Below are positions 33,772 through 43,836 of a DNA stretch of 64,000 bases, in pieces. Source of the stretch: JAENVU01 sp963765075 (GTDB lineage: Bacteria; Actinomycetota; Acidimicrobiia; IMCC26256; JAENVU01). The stretch spans positions 434,001 to 498,000 of the forward strand of contig CAVXVA010000008.1 in the NCBI GenBank assembly GCA_963765075.1, given 5' to 3'. Every line of letters starts with the position of its first letter. Position 1 is the stretch's first letter. The notes under the pieces were generated by a model. That model did not search any database. It was not told the origin of the DNA and was given only the letters and a program-made list of their open reading frames with translations. The position numbers and the translations under genes were made by a program.

Positions 33772-35139
33772 ATGGTCCGGATTTTCGACTCCTTGGCGAA
33801 ACGCGACGTTGCATTGACAACGCGCGTCGATGGCGCGGTGTCGATGTACGTGTGTGGGCCGACGGTGTACGACGTGCCCCACGTCGGTCACGGTCGCACC
33901 GCGGTCGTCTACGACGTGATCCGACGGTACCTGGAGTGGATCGGCAACCACGTCACGTTCGTGGGGAACGTCACGAACGTCGAGGACAAGATCATCGCCC
34001 GCGCGGCGCGCGAAGGCATGACCGAGCAGGACCTGGCCGACCATTACGAAGCCATCTACTGGGCTGAACTCGAACGCCTCAACGTGCGCCGGCCCGACGA
34101 GGTGCCGCGCGCCACTGAATTCGTTGCACCGATGATCGACCTGATCGCCGAGTTGATCGAGCGCGGGCGGGCGTACGTCATCGAGGGTGAAGGCGTCTAC
34201 TTCTCGGTGGAGAGCTACCCCGAGTACGGGGACCTTTCCGGTCGTCGGTTGAGCGATCTGCTCGAGGGTGCCGGCGCGCGGGTCGAAGTCGACGAGCGCA
34301 AACGCAGCCCGGTCGACTTCGCCGTCTGGAAGGCGGCCAAGCCGGGTGAGCCGGATTGGGAATCGCCGTGGGGGCGCGGCCGGCCCGGCTGGCACATCGA
34401 ATGCTCGGCGATGTCGTTGGAGCTACTCGGCGAAGGGTTCGATCTCCACGGCGGCGGCGACGACCTCGTGTTCCCCCACCACGAGAACGAGCGAGCCCAG
34501 GCCGAAGCGGCGGGTCACCCCTTTGCGCGGCACTGGATCCATTCGGGCATGGTGATGGTCGGCGGCGAGAAGATGGCGAAATCGACCGGCAACTTCACGA
34601 CGCTCGGTGATGCGCTCGATCAGTACGGCCCCCGGGCGTTCCGCCTCGCGGTACTGCAGGTGCATTACCGCTCGCAGATGGAACTGACCGCGACCGAGTT
34701 GGGCGCGGCGGCCGAAGGGTTGTTGCGGATCGACAACCTGCTGCGGCGGGCGGCGCGGGAGGGTGTGGCCGCCGGCCCGCCGGCCCCGACGGTCGTCGCG
34801 GCGTTTCGGACCGCGATGGATCACGACTTCGGAACGCCCGGTGCGATGGCCGCCGTGTTCGACGCGGTCCGGCGGGCCAACTCCGCGCTCGACGCGGGCG
34901 ATCACGTCGGCGCGAGCGGCTACGTCGCGGCCGTACGCGACCTGCTCCTCGCAGTGGGGTTCCCGGCCGAGACCGAGACCAGCGCCGACGACGCCGCCGA
35001 GGTCGATGCGCTCGTGGCCGAGCGGGAAGCGGCGCGCGGTGCTCGGGATTTCGCGCGCGCCGACGCGATCCGCGACGAGCTCGCGGCGCGAGGCATCACC
35101 ATCGAAGACAGCGCGCACGGCACGACCTGGCACCGATGA
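33772..35139 (+). CDS. cysS: Cysteinyl-tRNA synthetase
   Basis: A 455-residue class I synthetase. Zinc ligands fall in MYVCGPTVYD, in GWHIECSAM and in PHHENERAQ. The HIGH-like motif is HVGH and the KMSKS motif is KMAKS (GGEKMAKSTGNF). The start is the ATG right after the leaderless-type -10 box. The stop overlaps rlmB by 4 bases. Confidence 0.97.
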   Translation: MVRIFDSLAKRDVALTTRVDGAVSMYVCGPTVYDVPHVGHGRTAVVYDVIRRYLEWIGNHVTFVGNVTNVEDKIIARAAREGMTEQDLADHYEAIYWAELERLNVRRPDEVPRATEFVAPMIDLIAELIERGRAYVIEGEGVYFSVESYPEYGDLSGRRLSDLLEGAGARVEVDERKRSPVDFAVWKAAKPGEPDWESPWGRGRPGWHIECSAMSLELLGEGFDLHGGGDDLVFPHHENERAQAEAAGHPFARHWIHSGMVMVGGEKMAKSTGNFTTLGDALDQYGPRAFRLAVLQVHYRSQMELTATELGAAAEGLLRIDNLLRRAAREGVAAGPPAPTVVAAFRTAMDHDFGTPGAMAAVFDAVRRANSALDAGDHVGASGYVAAVRDLLLAVGFPAETETSADDAAEVDALVAEREAARGARDFARADAIRDELAARGITIEDSAHGTTWHR

Positions 35140-35996
35140 GCGGCCGGCCGCCGCGGCGAGGTAGCTCGGAGCGCGCCGGCGTGAATCGGGGTGGCGCGTC
35201 GCGTGGCGAGCGGCGGAGTCGTCCGCCTCGCGGCGACGACGCGGACGATGGCATCGGTGGTGATCAGATCGAGGGGTTCCACGCGGTGCGAGAGTTGCTC
35301 CGGGCGGGCCGACGCCGCGTCCATGAGATCTGGGTCGTGGAGCGCGCCTCGGGCATCGACGAGATCGAAGACCTCGCCCAGCGGGCGGGAGTGCGAGTCC
35401 GGCGAGTGAATGCCGTGAACCTCGGCGAGCGGGCCCGGTCCGAGGCCCCGCAAGGAGTGATGGCCCGCGCCGATCCCGTCACGCCCGCCCGGGTCGAGGA
35501 TCTCCTCGGCGCCGACGATGCGTTCGTCGTGGCCCTCGATGGCGTCACCGACCCCGGGAACCTCGGTGCGATTCTCCGCACTGCCGAGACGGCCGGCGTG
35601 ACGGGTGTCGTGTTCCCACGTCATCGGTCTGCCCGACTGAGCCCGAGCGCGCTGAAGGCCGCCGCGGGCGCGGTCGAGTACCTCCCGATCGCCACCGTCG
35701 CAGGCATTCCGGCGTTTCTCGACACCGCCCGCCGGGCCGGCATCTGGACGGTCGGGCTCGACGCCGATGGTTCCACGACCGTTTCGGATCTCGCGGTGGC
35801 CGAGGGTCCCGTCGTCATCGTGCTCGGTGCCGAAGGCCGGGGAATCTCGCGGCTGACCCGGGATCGTTGCGACGTGATCGCGTCGATCCCGCTCCATGGA
35901 CGACTCGAGAGCTTGAACGTTTCCGCGGCTGCCGCGGTCGCTCTCCACGCGGTCGCACAACGCCGTCAACTCGGGGCGGACCCGACCGGCTTGTAG
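35136..35996 (+). CDS. rlmB: 23S rRNA 2'-O-methyltransferase of the SpoU family
   Basis: A 286-residue TrmH/SpoU methyltransferase with an Arg-rich N-terminal extension, a substrate-binding domain (IEGFHAVRELLRAGRRRVHEIWV) and the SPOUT knot motifs DPGNLGAILRTAE, VLGAEGRGI and LNVSAAAAVALH. It probably methylates a guanosine in 23S rRNA (RlmB type). The position after cysS is conserved in actinobacteria. Confidence 0.93.
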   Translation: MSGRPPRRGSSERAGVNRGGASRGERRSRPPRGDDADDGIGGDQIEGFHAVRELLRAGRRRVHEIWVVERASGIDEIEDLAQRAGVRVRRVNAVNLGERARSEAPQGVMARADPVTPARVEDLLGADDAFVVALDGVTDPGNLGAILRTAETAGVTGVVFPRHRSARLSPSALKAAAGAVEYLPIATVAGIPAFLDTARRAGIWTVGLDADGSTTVSDLAVAEGPVVIVLGAEGRGISRLTRDRCDVIASIPLHGRLESLNVSAAAAVALHAVAQRRQLGADPTGL

Positions 35997-36009
35997 CCTC
36001 CTCGGTCCC

Positions 36010-36085
36010 GCCGGAGTAGCTCAGTTGGTAGAGCAGCGGTCTTGTAAACCGCAGGCCATCGGTTCGATCCCGATCTCCGGCTCCA
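36010..36085 (+). tRNA. tRNA-Thr (anticodon TGT)
   Basis: The acceptor arms GCCGGAG and CTCCGGC pair fully, the D arm GCTC/GAGC, anticodon stem GCGGT/ACCGC and T arm ATCGG/CCGAT are all intact. The anticodon loop CTTGTAA gives TGT at 36043-36045, reading ACA codons. The 3' CCA is encoded. Confidence 0.96.
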
Positions 36086-36203
36086 CGTTCCCCGTTCCGG
36101 CACTCAGAAACCGGTAGGGTCGAGCCGTCAGGATCGAACTCCCGGGACCCGATCATCCACTACGGATCGAGGCACCCGGGCTGGATTTTCGAGGCAGTCG
36201 TTG

Positions 36204-36743
36204 ATGAGCGATCCGAACGGGATGGGGAACGAGGGACGCGGCACCAGCGGCGGACGCTCGGCCGGCGCGTCATTCTCTGCGGCCCGCGGCGCCGCACTCG
36301 TCGCCGCGGCCGTCATCATCGGCATCGTCCTCTTGCAAGTCATCGACGACGGCAACGACGGCCCGGTGGGTGACGGCGGCGTGACCACGTCGAGCACAAC
36401 GCCGTCAACCTCGACCCCGCCGGGCTCCACTCCCGGCGGTACGACCGCGACCACCAAGGCCGCGGCGACACCACCGGCGGAGGTTTCGGTGCTGGTGCTG
36501 AACGGTTCCGGCCGCGCGGGCGTGGCGTCGACGCTGACCAACGAGTTGAAGGCAAAGGGGTACAAGACCCTCGCGCCGAGCGACGCTCCGAACCAGGCGG
36601 GCACCGATGTGCTCTTCAAGGCGGGCAAGACCGCCGAGTGCACCACCTTGGCCGAGTCGGTGGCGAAGGCGAAGGTCAAGTCGATGCCGACCCCGCCGCC
36701 CGCGGGGTCCGATGCTGATTGCATCGTGATCATCGGAACCTGA
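36204..36743 (+). CDS. LytR C-terminal domain membrane protein
   Basis: A 179-residue protein with a cytoplasmic N-terminus, one membrane helix near residues 29-48 (ALVAAAVIIGIVLLQVI), a Ser/Thr/Pro-rich linker and a C-terminal LytR_C domain (VSVLVLNGSGRAGVASTLTNELKAKGY). Such domains occur in envelope proteins related to LytR-CpsA-Psr ligases; this one lacks the ligase part. The ATG at 36204 follows a GAGG site; an adjacent TTG is possible. Confidence 0.82.
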   Translation: MSDPNGMGNEGRGTSGGRSAGASFSAARGAALVAAAVIIGIVLLQVIDDGNDGPVGDGGVTTSSTTPSTSTPPGSTPGGTTATTKAAATPPAEVSVLVLNGSGRAGVASTLTNELKAKGYKTLAPSDAPNQAGTDVLFKAGKTAECTTLAESVAKAKVKSMPTPPPAGSDADCIVIIGT

Positions 36744-36786
36744 TCACCGGCCCGACGCTCGTGGTCCACCAACACGGTGCACCCTG

Positions 36787-37561
36787 ATGCGCGACGTTCG
36801 TACCGCGATCGACGCAGTTCGCCACGACCCCGCGCACGCCGCGGTCCTCATGGACTTCGACGGCACACTCTCGGAGATCGTGGATCACCCGGACGACGCA
36901 GTACCGGTTCCCGGGGTCGTGGAGTTGTTGCACCGGCTGGTGGGTGCGTATGGCCGTGTCGGGATTGTCAGCGGTCGACCGATCGCCTTTCTGCGTGATC
37001 GACTCCCGGTCGCCGGACTCGCGCTCGTCGGTCAGTACGGGCTCGAACGATGGCTGGATGGGACGGTGGTCATCGACGATGCCGCGCAGCCCTATGAGGC
37101 GGCAGTCGCCGCCGCCGCGGACTGGGCCGAGACCGCGCTCCCCGGGGTCTACGTGGAGCGCAAAGGCACGATTGCGGTCACGCTCCACTGGCGCACGCGC
37201 CCAGATCTCGGCGCCGCTGCCGAGGTGTGGGCGCGCGGTCGGGCCGCGGAACTTCGGGCTCGGGATCTATCCCACCAAGATGGCCGTGGAACTCCGCCCG
37301 CCCGTCGCGATCGACAAGGGCCATGGCGTCGAACGCCTGGCCACCGGAATGCGAACGGCGCTCTTCGCCGGCGACGATCACGGGGACCTGAGCGGGTTTG
37401 CCGCCCTGGACCGAATGGTCGGCCTCGGCGTGCTGGATGCCGCAATCAAGGTTGCGGTGTATTCGGCGGAGGCTCCCGCTGAGCTGATCGCGGATGCCGA
37501 CTTGACCGTCGACGGGCCGCGTTCGCTGACCGATCTTCTGGCCTCGCTCGTGAAGAACTAA
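36787..37561 (+). CDS. otsB: Trehalose-6-phosphate phosphatase, interrupted by a frameshift
   Basis: The first part carries the HAD motif VLMDFDGTLSEIVDHP and GIVSGRP. Near 37243-37262 the reading frame shifts by one extra base, after which YPTKMAVELRPPVAIDKGHGVERL and FAGDDHGDLSGF (acidic motif IV) continue. Without the extra base the protein is 257 residues, normal for OtsB. It removes phosphate from trehalose-6-phosphate made by the neighbouring OtsA. Its TAA overlaps the otsA stop on the other strand (CTAA). Confidence 0.88.
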
Positions 37562-38938
37562 AGCGGAGTCGCCGTCCGGGCGTGGGATTCGAGCTGGTCG
37601 AGCCACGCGTGTGCGGGTCGCGCCAGCGACTCCCGGCGCAGGAACTCGGCGCGCCGGTGCCGTTCATCGGGGGCCATGGTCAAGGCCTCATGCATCGCGT
37701 CCGCGGTCCCGAGGATGTCGTACGGGTTGAGGCCCAGACACCCGTCGGCCAAGAAGTCGAAGGCGCCGGCGTCGCGCGAGAGGCACAGCACCGGGTCGCG
37801 CCGGCCCAAGATCGGGCCCTCCATTGCGACCAGGTTCAAACCGTCGCGCACCGGGTTCACGAAGGTGACGTCGGCGCGTTGCAGCGCGGCCACCGAGCGG
37901 GGAAAGTTGTCACGGGTGTCGAGGATGATTGGTTCCCAGTCTCGGGTCTGCCACCGCTCGTTGATCCGCTCGACCGTCGCCTCGACCTCGGTTCGGTACT
38001 GGCGGTATTCGGCGAGCGCCTCACGGGACGGGTTGAGGACCGCAAGAAACGTCACTGCTCCTCGCCACTCGGGATGACGCTCGAGGAGTTCGTCGTACGC
38101 GAGGAACCCGCGGACGATGTTCTTCGACAGCTCGACACGGTCGCAACGAACGATGCAGTGCCGATCACCGATGCGTTCATCGAGTGCCGCGGTTGCGGCC
38201 GCGACCTCGGGTCCGGCGGCGATGGCGGCGAGTTCCTCCGGGTCGGGTCCGAAGGTCGTCACGAAGGCCGCCGTGTCGACCGCCGCACCCAGCACGAGTG
38301 CCGACGAGGCCTCGTAGGCGCGTGCCCAGCGGCGGCTGTGGAACCCGGCTGCGGTCGCCGGCCAAGGACTCACAGAGCTGAGTGGCGATGGTGTCGGGGA
38401 GCACTCCCATCGAGTTGGGCCCGCAGAAGGGGGTGTGGGTGAAATACGAGATCCGCAGATCGGGTCGGATCGCGTGGAGGAGCCCCGGGACGAGGAGCAG
38501 ATGCAGGTCCTGCACCAACACCACGTCGTGGTCGGCGGCGGATTCGGCAATCGCGTCGGCGAAGGTCGCGTTGACCGCGTGGAACGCGTCCCAGGCCTCG
38601 TGCAGTGACCGGCCGAACGACGGTTCACGTGGCAGGTCGAAGAGCCCGTGGAAGAGGAACCACAGTATGCGGTTCGAGATGACGTCGTAGTGCATCCGAT
38701 GGAGTTCGGGATCCAACACGTGGAGTTCGACGTTGATGTCCGAGGCGATGTGGGTCCCGGCCGCCACGGCCGCGCGGTCGTCGGGCCCGATCGCGGCGGC
38801 GATCCATCGTGTATCAGCACGATCGCGGAGCAGCGGCGCCAGCGCGCTGACGACGCCCCCGGCACCCCGACGGGTGGTGAACGACCCGTCGTCTTCACGC
38901 CGAAAGCTGACCGGACCCCGGTGGGAAGCGACGATCAT
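37558..38938 (-). CDS. otsA: Trehalose-6-phosphate synthase (GT20), interrupted by a frameshift
   Basis: OtsA joins UDP- or GDP-glucose to glucose-6-phosphate. The N-terminal half starts MIVASHRGPVSFRREDDGSF and runs through DVVLVQDLHLLLVPGLL and YFTHTPFCGPNSM; the C-terminal half has AAGFHSRRWARAYEAS, VDRVELSKNI-like sequence and GLNLVAMEGP. The halves are offset by one extra base near 38359. The repaired protein would be 459 residues. The start lies 4 bases after the TreT-like stop, so the two genes form an operon. Confidence 0.87.
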
Positions 38939-38942
38939 GCGG

Positions 38943-40194
38943 TCAGTTGGTGAGGCTGGTGAACAAGTTGACCCAGTCCTCGAGCTCGCGGGTCGAAAGG
39001 AAGTTCTTCCGTACGTGCTCCTTGCCGGACTCGCCCATCGCGCTCGGCGCGCTCGGGGTTCTCCAGCAGTTCGATCGAATACTGCGCGCACTCCTCGATG
39101 GAATCGACCAGATACCCGTTCTCGCCATGGTCGATCTGCAGCGTGATCCCACCGGCGCGGCCGCCGATGACCGGGCGACCCTTCCAGAGCCCTTCGCTGA
39201 CGGTCAGGCCGAAGCCCTCTCGGAGCGATTTCTGGATCACGACGTCGGCCGCGCGTTGGAACGCGTTGATCTGCACGTTGCCGACCTGCTGGATGTTCGA
39301 GAGCAGATGGATGTCGTGGTCGCCGTGGCGAGCTGCGTCCACCTCCTCCCAGACCTGGAAGCCTTCGGGGTCGTCGGTGGCCATCGAACCCGCGAGCACG
39401 AGCTGCACGTCGGGAATCTCCTGCTTGACGATGCGATAGGCCTCGATGACGCCGAGCGGATCCTTCCAGGGGTCATACCGGCTGACCTGGCACAGCATCG
39501 GGCGATCGGGATCGATGCCGTACTGCTTGCAGATCTCCTGTATGAACGGCGCGGGGAGTTCGAGGTTCTTCACCGAGAGTGGGTCGATGCAGGGCGGTGC
39601 CTGCACGATGCGGTCCATGGCGAGCGACGCCGGGACGAACTCGGGCATGGTCCACACCGAGGCGTCGTGCAGCTCGACGTACGGGCGGAAGAACTCCCAC
39701 ACCTCTTGGTTCGCCGCAGTCAGGTCGATGTGACACCGCCACACCCATTTGGTCGACGGGCCGTTGACGCTGGTGGACCCGGCGAGCGCGAGGAGTGCAG
39801 CCGGTTGCGGGTCGTGGATCACGACGTAGTCGTAGGTGCCTTCGAGGAGTAACGCGTTGTCGAGCACCTTCTCGAGGTAGACGCGTTGCATCTCGGTGGT
39901 CCACTCGATCGCCGCCCCTTGGAGCGCGTTGTGCACGTTCTTGGTGATGGCGAAGAACTCGTCGCTTCCGTGGATCACCTGCCATTCGGCGTCGATCCCC
40001 AGGTCGCGCAGCAACGGCACGTGGGTGGCGAGGAGCTCGGCGACGCCGCCGCCGTACGCCGTCGCGTTCACGTGCAGGATGCGGGCGCCGTCGAGCGGTG
40101 CGGCCGCCGCCCGAATGCGTTCGATGGTGTCCTCGCCCGCCACCGCGGCGTAGTCGGCGAGGCTCTTTTCCAGGAGGGGGACGCGTTCAAGCAC
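38943..40194 (-). CDS. treT: TreT-like trehalose glycosyltransferring synthase (GT4), frameshifted near its end
   Basis: The N-terminal stretch ILHVNATAYGGGVAELLATH and the GT4 motifs SRYDPWKDPLGVIEAY and KSLREGFGLTVSEGLWKGRPVIG fit TreT, which makes trehalose from NDP-glucose and glucose. One extra base near 39039 disturbs the last 32 residues; in the other frame they read MGESGKEHVRKNF and so on to the stop at 38943. The repaired length is 416. The start is a GTG with a GAGG site. Substrate choice is inferred from family likeness; a related glycosyltransferase is possible. Confidence 0.82.
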
Positions 40195-40238
40195 AGGTGA
40201 TTCCTCGGGGGGAGTGGGGAAGGACCAATCTATCGGTG

Positions 40239-41291
40239 ATGATCGGCACGGCGATCGCTTGTCCTGACAAGTTTCGCGGCACCCTGAGCGCGGCCGCGGC
40301 AGCAGCCGCGATGGCGCGCGGCCTGCGGACCGCCGGCTACGACACCGTCATCGAGCTCCCGCTGGCCGACGGCGGTGAGGGCACGCTGGAGGTAATTGCA
40401 TCCCTCCGGGGCGGTTCGTCCCGCGTGACGCAGGTGACCGGGCCGCTCGGTGACCCGGTCGACGCCGAGTGGGCGGTGCTGCCCGACGGCACCGCGATCA
40501 TCGAGATGGCCCGAGCGAGTGGCCGTGCGCTCGTCGACCGGGATCGACGTGATGCGCTGGAGGCGAGCACCCGGGGAACGGGCGAGCTGATCGCGGCTGC
40601 GATTCGGGGCGGGCGCCGATGCGGGTCGTCGTCGGCGTCGGTGGGAGCGCCACCACCGATGGCGGACTCGCCGCCGTGCAGGCGCTCGATTGGTCGCTCG
40701 GCGGGGTCGAGGTCATCGTCGCGTGCGACGTGCGCACCGAGTTCCTCGACGCGGCGACGATCTTCGGGCCGCAGAAGGGCGCGTCGGCCGCGCAGGTCGG
40801 GTTGCTCACTCGCCGTTTGGAACAACTGGCGTCGGTGTATCACGACCGAACCGGGGTCGACGTCACGACCATCCAGGGTGGCGGTGCGGCGGGCGGACTC
40901 GCCGGTGGCCTGGCTGCGATCGGCGCGCACATCGAGCCCGGGTTCGACGTCGTTGCCGACATCGTCGGCCTGGAATCGTTCTTGGAGACCGCGAACCTCG
41001 TCGTGACGGGCGAAGGCAAGCTCGACGCCACGAGCTTCGACGGGAAGGTGGTCGGGAGCGTCCTGGAACTGGCGACCGGGTTTGGTGTTCCCCGCCTCGG
41101 CGTGATCGCGGGGCAGGTCACCGACGATGCCCGGGCGGCAGCCGCGGAACTCGGTGACGCGACGGTCCTCGCGTTGACCGACCGCGTGTGGCAAGGCGGC
41201 GAGGCCTATTCGACGCGCCGCCGTGCTCGTCGAGGAGGCGGCCCTCGAAATCGCGCGGCGGCTGAACATCAGGTCGGCGTGGTCCCGCTAG
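40239..41291 (+). CDS. garK: Glycerate kinase, interrupted by two frameshifts
   Basis: The first third (MIGTAIACPDKFRGTLSA, ELPLADGGEGTLE) is the classical GarK/GlxK N-terminus. The frame loses one base near 40617, continues with MRVVVGVGGSATTDGG and TIQGGGAAGGLAGGL, then gains one base near 41210 and ends VLVEEAALEIARRL. The total length still divides by three, giving 350 residues. The enzyme phosphorylates glycerate, a likely breakdown product of glucosylglycerate, which fits gpgS next door. Its TAG shares CTAG with the gpgS stop. Confidence 0.87.
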
Positions 41292-42217
41292 CGCTCGAAC
41301 CGGTCCTGGTATTCGGGGATCGTGGCGATGGGCGGACGTTCGCGTACTTCGACGTCGACCGTCTCGGGTTCGAACGCTTCGGTGAAGCGGGTGAGCGCCG
41401 CCCGTTCGATGTGGGACAGACCGGCCCGGCGCAGTGCAGTCGCCAGGATCGCGGTGGCCTGAGGGCCGAGGTCGTCGAGCGGGCGGTTCCGATGCTCGCG
41501 CACACCGAGATCCACTTGCGCGGTCGCGCCGAGGCCGACGCGTTCGACGATGTCGACCAGTAGCCCGATCTCGACCCCCCAGCCTTCGACGAACGGCACC
41601 TGTTCGAGGAGCGTCCGACGGCCGGCGTATTCACCGCCGAGCGGTTGGATGAACCCGGCCAAGTGCGGGAACAACACCGAGAGAATCGGGCGCGCGACGA
41701 GCTCGGTCACCCGACCGCCGCCGGTCGGTTCACCGTGGAGCGGTCGGCGGTAGTACCCCTTCACGAAGTCGATGGCCGGGTTGGTGAGCAGCGGGCCGAT
41801 CAAACCGGTGACGAAGTGGTGGCCGAAGTTGCGGATATCGGCGTCGACCCAGCACACGACGTCGCCGCTCGTCACCTGGAGCGACTTCCACATCGCGTTG
41901 CCCTTGCCGCTTCCGGGTCCGGCTTCCGGGAGGATGTCGTCTGCCGGGACCACCCGGGCGCCCTCCCAGGTGGCGACCTCGGCGGTCGAGTCGATCGACC
42001 CGTCGTCCAGCACGACGACTTCGTCGACGAGCGGAACCGCCTCCATCAGGGTCCGGCGAACGGTCGCCACGATTTGGCCGACGGTGGCCTCCTCGTCGCG
42101 GGCGGGGAGACAGACCGAAATCGTCAGGCCCTGTTCCTGCTTGACCCGTAGGAGCCGGGTCACGTCGAAGTCTTCGGCGCACACAGGGACCGGCAGGAGC
42201 ACGGGGGGCGTCGCCAC
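41288..42217 (-). CDS. gpgS: Glucosyl-3-phosphoglycerate synthase
   Basis: A 309-residue GT81 glycosyltransferase that transfers glucose from an NDP-sugar to 3-phosphoglycerate, leading to glucosylglycerate or methylglucose lipopolysaccharides. The GT-A motifs SVCLPARDEEATVGQIV, VLDDGSIDSTAEVA, GKGNAMWKS and the metal-binding WVDADIRNF are present, as is FIQPLGGEYAGRR. The GTG at 42217 has TACGAT 8 bases upstream, a leaderless layout. Confidence 0.93.
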   Translation of the reverse strand: MATPPVLLPVPVCAEDFDVTRLLRVKQEQGLTISVCLPARDEEATVGQIVATVRRTLMEAVPLVDEVVVLDDGSIDSTAEVATWEGARVVPADDILPEAGPGSGKGNAMWKSLQVTSGDVVCWVDADIRNFGHHFVTGLIGPLLTNPAIDFVKGYYRRPLHGEPTGGGRVTELVARPILSVLFPHLAGFIQPLGGEYAGRRTLLEQVPFVEGWGVEIGLLVDIVERVGLGATAQVDLGVREHRNRPLDDLGPQATAILATALRRAGLSHIERAALTRFTEAFEPETVDVEVRERPPIATIPEYQDRFER

Positions 42218-42225
42218 GGCAGAGA

Positions 42226-42231
42226 ATCGTA
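42226..42231 (-). promoter_or_regulatory. -10 box for leaderless gpgS
   Basis: On the minus strand TACGAT lies 8 bases before the gpgS GTG at 42217. Confidence 0.5.
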
Positions 42232-42286
42232 GGGGGCGGGAGGGGCCGCCCAGGGTTCGCGTTGGAAGCAGACCTCATGGCGGGTC

Positions 42287-42292
42287 TAATAT
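42287..42292 (+). promoter_or_regulatory. -10 box of the riboswitch transcript
   Basis: TAATAT lies about 15 bases before the first paired helix of the SAM riboswitch, which places the transcript start near 42299. Confidence 0.5.
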
Positions 42293-42303
42293 GGTTGCTT
42301 CAC

Positions 42304-42416
42304 GCGCTTATCAAGAGCGGCTGAGGGACGGGCCCGATGACGCCGCGGCAACCAGCGAACCGCTGTCGATGTTGACAGAGGGGAGCCAGGTGCCAATGCC
42401 CGAACGATGAGAGAGC
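42304..42416 (+). ncRNA. SAM-I riboswitch
   Basis: The core matches the S-box consensus in order: CTTATCAAGAG, GGCTGAGGGACGGGCCCGATGA, CCGCGGCAACC, AGGTGCCAATGCC and the closing GAACGATGAGAG. The first and last segments pair as helix P1, and the GCCCGATGA / GCAACC kink-turn parts are intact. It precedes a thrC-like gene by 130 bases. Confidence 0.92.
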
Positions 42417-42441
42417 CCAAGGCGTGGGTTGTGCCGGTTTC

Positions 42442-42524
42442 CGGTTCCCACTCGTAAGGCGCTCGAACCGAGGACCCCAATGGTCCGAGCCAGAGCGCGG
42501 CGAGCAAATGAGCGGGAACCGCTC
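42442..42524 (+). promoter_or_regulatory. Candidate riboswitch expression platform
   Basis: Bases 42510-42515 and 42519-42524 form a hairpin (GAGCGG, GAA, CCGCTC) just ahead of the AGGAG ribosome site at 42533. The upstream segment 42442-42453 can instead pair with 42510-42521 (11 of 12 positions). These exclusive structures suggest translational control by SAM. This is a reading by eye, not a folded model. Confidence 0.4.
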
Positions 42525-42546
42525 CGGAACCCAGGAGAACGAACCA

Positions 42547-43789
42547 ATGAGTCACGTGCAGTCCCTGCGCTGTCGAGAGTGCGGACGCGAATACGAGGTC
42601 GCGCCGATCTTCACCTGCGAGTGGTGCTTCGGCCCGCTCGAAGTGAGTTACGACTACGACGCGATCGCCGCGTCGGTGTCACGCGAGAAGATCGCAGCCG
42701 GCCCGCTCAGCATCTGGCGGTACGCCGATTTCCTGCCGGTCGAACGCGATCCCGCGGTCGACCTCGGTGCCGGCTTCACCCCGCTCGTGCGCGCCGACCG
42801 GCTCGCGTCCGAACTCGGGCTCGGTGAGGTGTGGATCAAGAACGACACCACGAACCCGACCAACTCGTTCAAGGACCGCGTCACCGCGGTGGCGTTGAGC
42901 AAGGCCCTCGAGTTCGGATTCAAAGTCGCGGCGTGTGCCTCGACCGGCAACCTCGCCAACGCGGTGGCCGCGCACGCCGCGCACGCGGGTCTGCGTTCGT
43001 TCGTGTTCGTGCCGGCCAACTTGGAGCAGGGCAAGATCGTCACGACCGCGGTCTACGGCGGCAACGTCGTCGCCATCGACGGCAATTACGACGACGTCAA
43101 CCGGCTGTGTGCCGAACTCGCAGGTACCTACCCGTGGGCGTTCGTCAATGTGAACCTGCGGACGTTCTACGCCGAAGGTTCCAAGACGCTGGCGTTCGAG
43201 ACCGCCGAACAACTGGGGTGGCAGACTCCCGATCACGTCGTCGTGCCGGTGGCGAGTGGATCGCTGCTCACCAAGATCCGCAAAGGATTCGACGAGTTGT
43301 ACAAGGTTGGCCTGCTCGACGAGGAGCCGTCGGTGCGCGTCGAGCGGCGCGCAGGCACTCGGGTGTTCGCCGGTCGCGACCGCGTGGCTCGGCGAGTCCG
43401 ACACGATCAAGCCGGTCAAGCCCGACACGATCGCGAAGTCGTTGGCGATCGGGAACCCCGCCGACGGGTACTTCGCCCTCGACGCGGTCCGCACGACGGG
43501 CGGCGGATTCGCCGCAGTCACCGATGACGAGGTCGTGGACGCGATCAAGTTGCTGGCCCGGACGGAAGGCATCTTCGCGGAGACCGCGGGCGGCGTGACC
43601 ATCGCCACGCTGAAGCGGTTGGCCGCCGACGGCGTGATCCGACCCGACGAGCGCGTCGTGGCCTACATCACCGGTCACGGACTCAAGACGCTCGATGCCG
43701 TGGTTCCCACCGTCGGGCCGACGGCCACGATCGCGGCCAACCTCGATGCGTTCCACGAAGCGTTCGCTCCCGAAGATCTGTTGGCCTAG
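42547..43789 (+). CDS. thrC: Threonine-synthase-like PLP enzyme under SAM control, frameshifted
   Basis: A fold-type II PLP enzyme with an N-terminal zinc ribbon (LRCRECGREYEVAPIFTCEWC), the PLP lysine in TNPTNSFKDRVTAVAL and STGNLANAVAAHAA. One extra base near 43342 breaks the frame; the correct continuation is SGAQALGCSPVATAWLGE and on to TAG at 43787. The repaired protein is 413 residues. The ATG has AGGAG 9 bases upstream. By family it would act on O-phosphohomoserine. With a SAM-I riboswitch before it and a sulfur carrier after it, homocysteine synthesis is a better guess than threonine synthesis. Confidence 0.85.
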
Positions 43790-43816
43790 GCGCTCGACCC
43801 ACCCCCGCTCACCCGC

Positions 43817-43836
43817 GCGAATCGCCCGCGATTCGC
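43817..43836 (+). terminator. Hairpin between the thrC-like gene and moaD-like gene
   Basis: GCGAATCG (43817-43824) pairs perfectly with CGATTCGC (43829-43836). No T run follows, so it may be a weak terminator or an RNA-processing hairpin that tunes the amounts of the two products. Confidence 0.4.

Noticed and set aside
36787..41291. Reading otsB, otsA, treT-like and garK as pseudogenes
   Set aside because: All motifs are intact on both sides of each break and the shifts are single-base and mostly the same type, so sequencing error is more likely.
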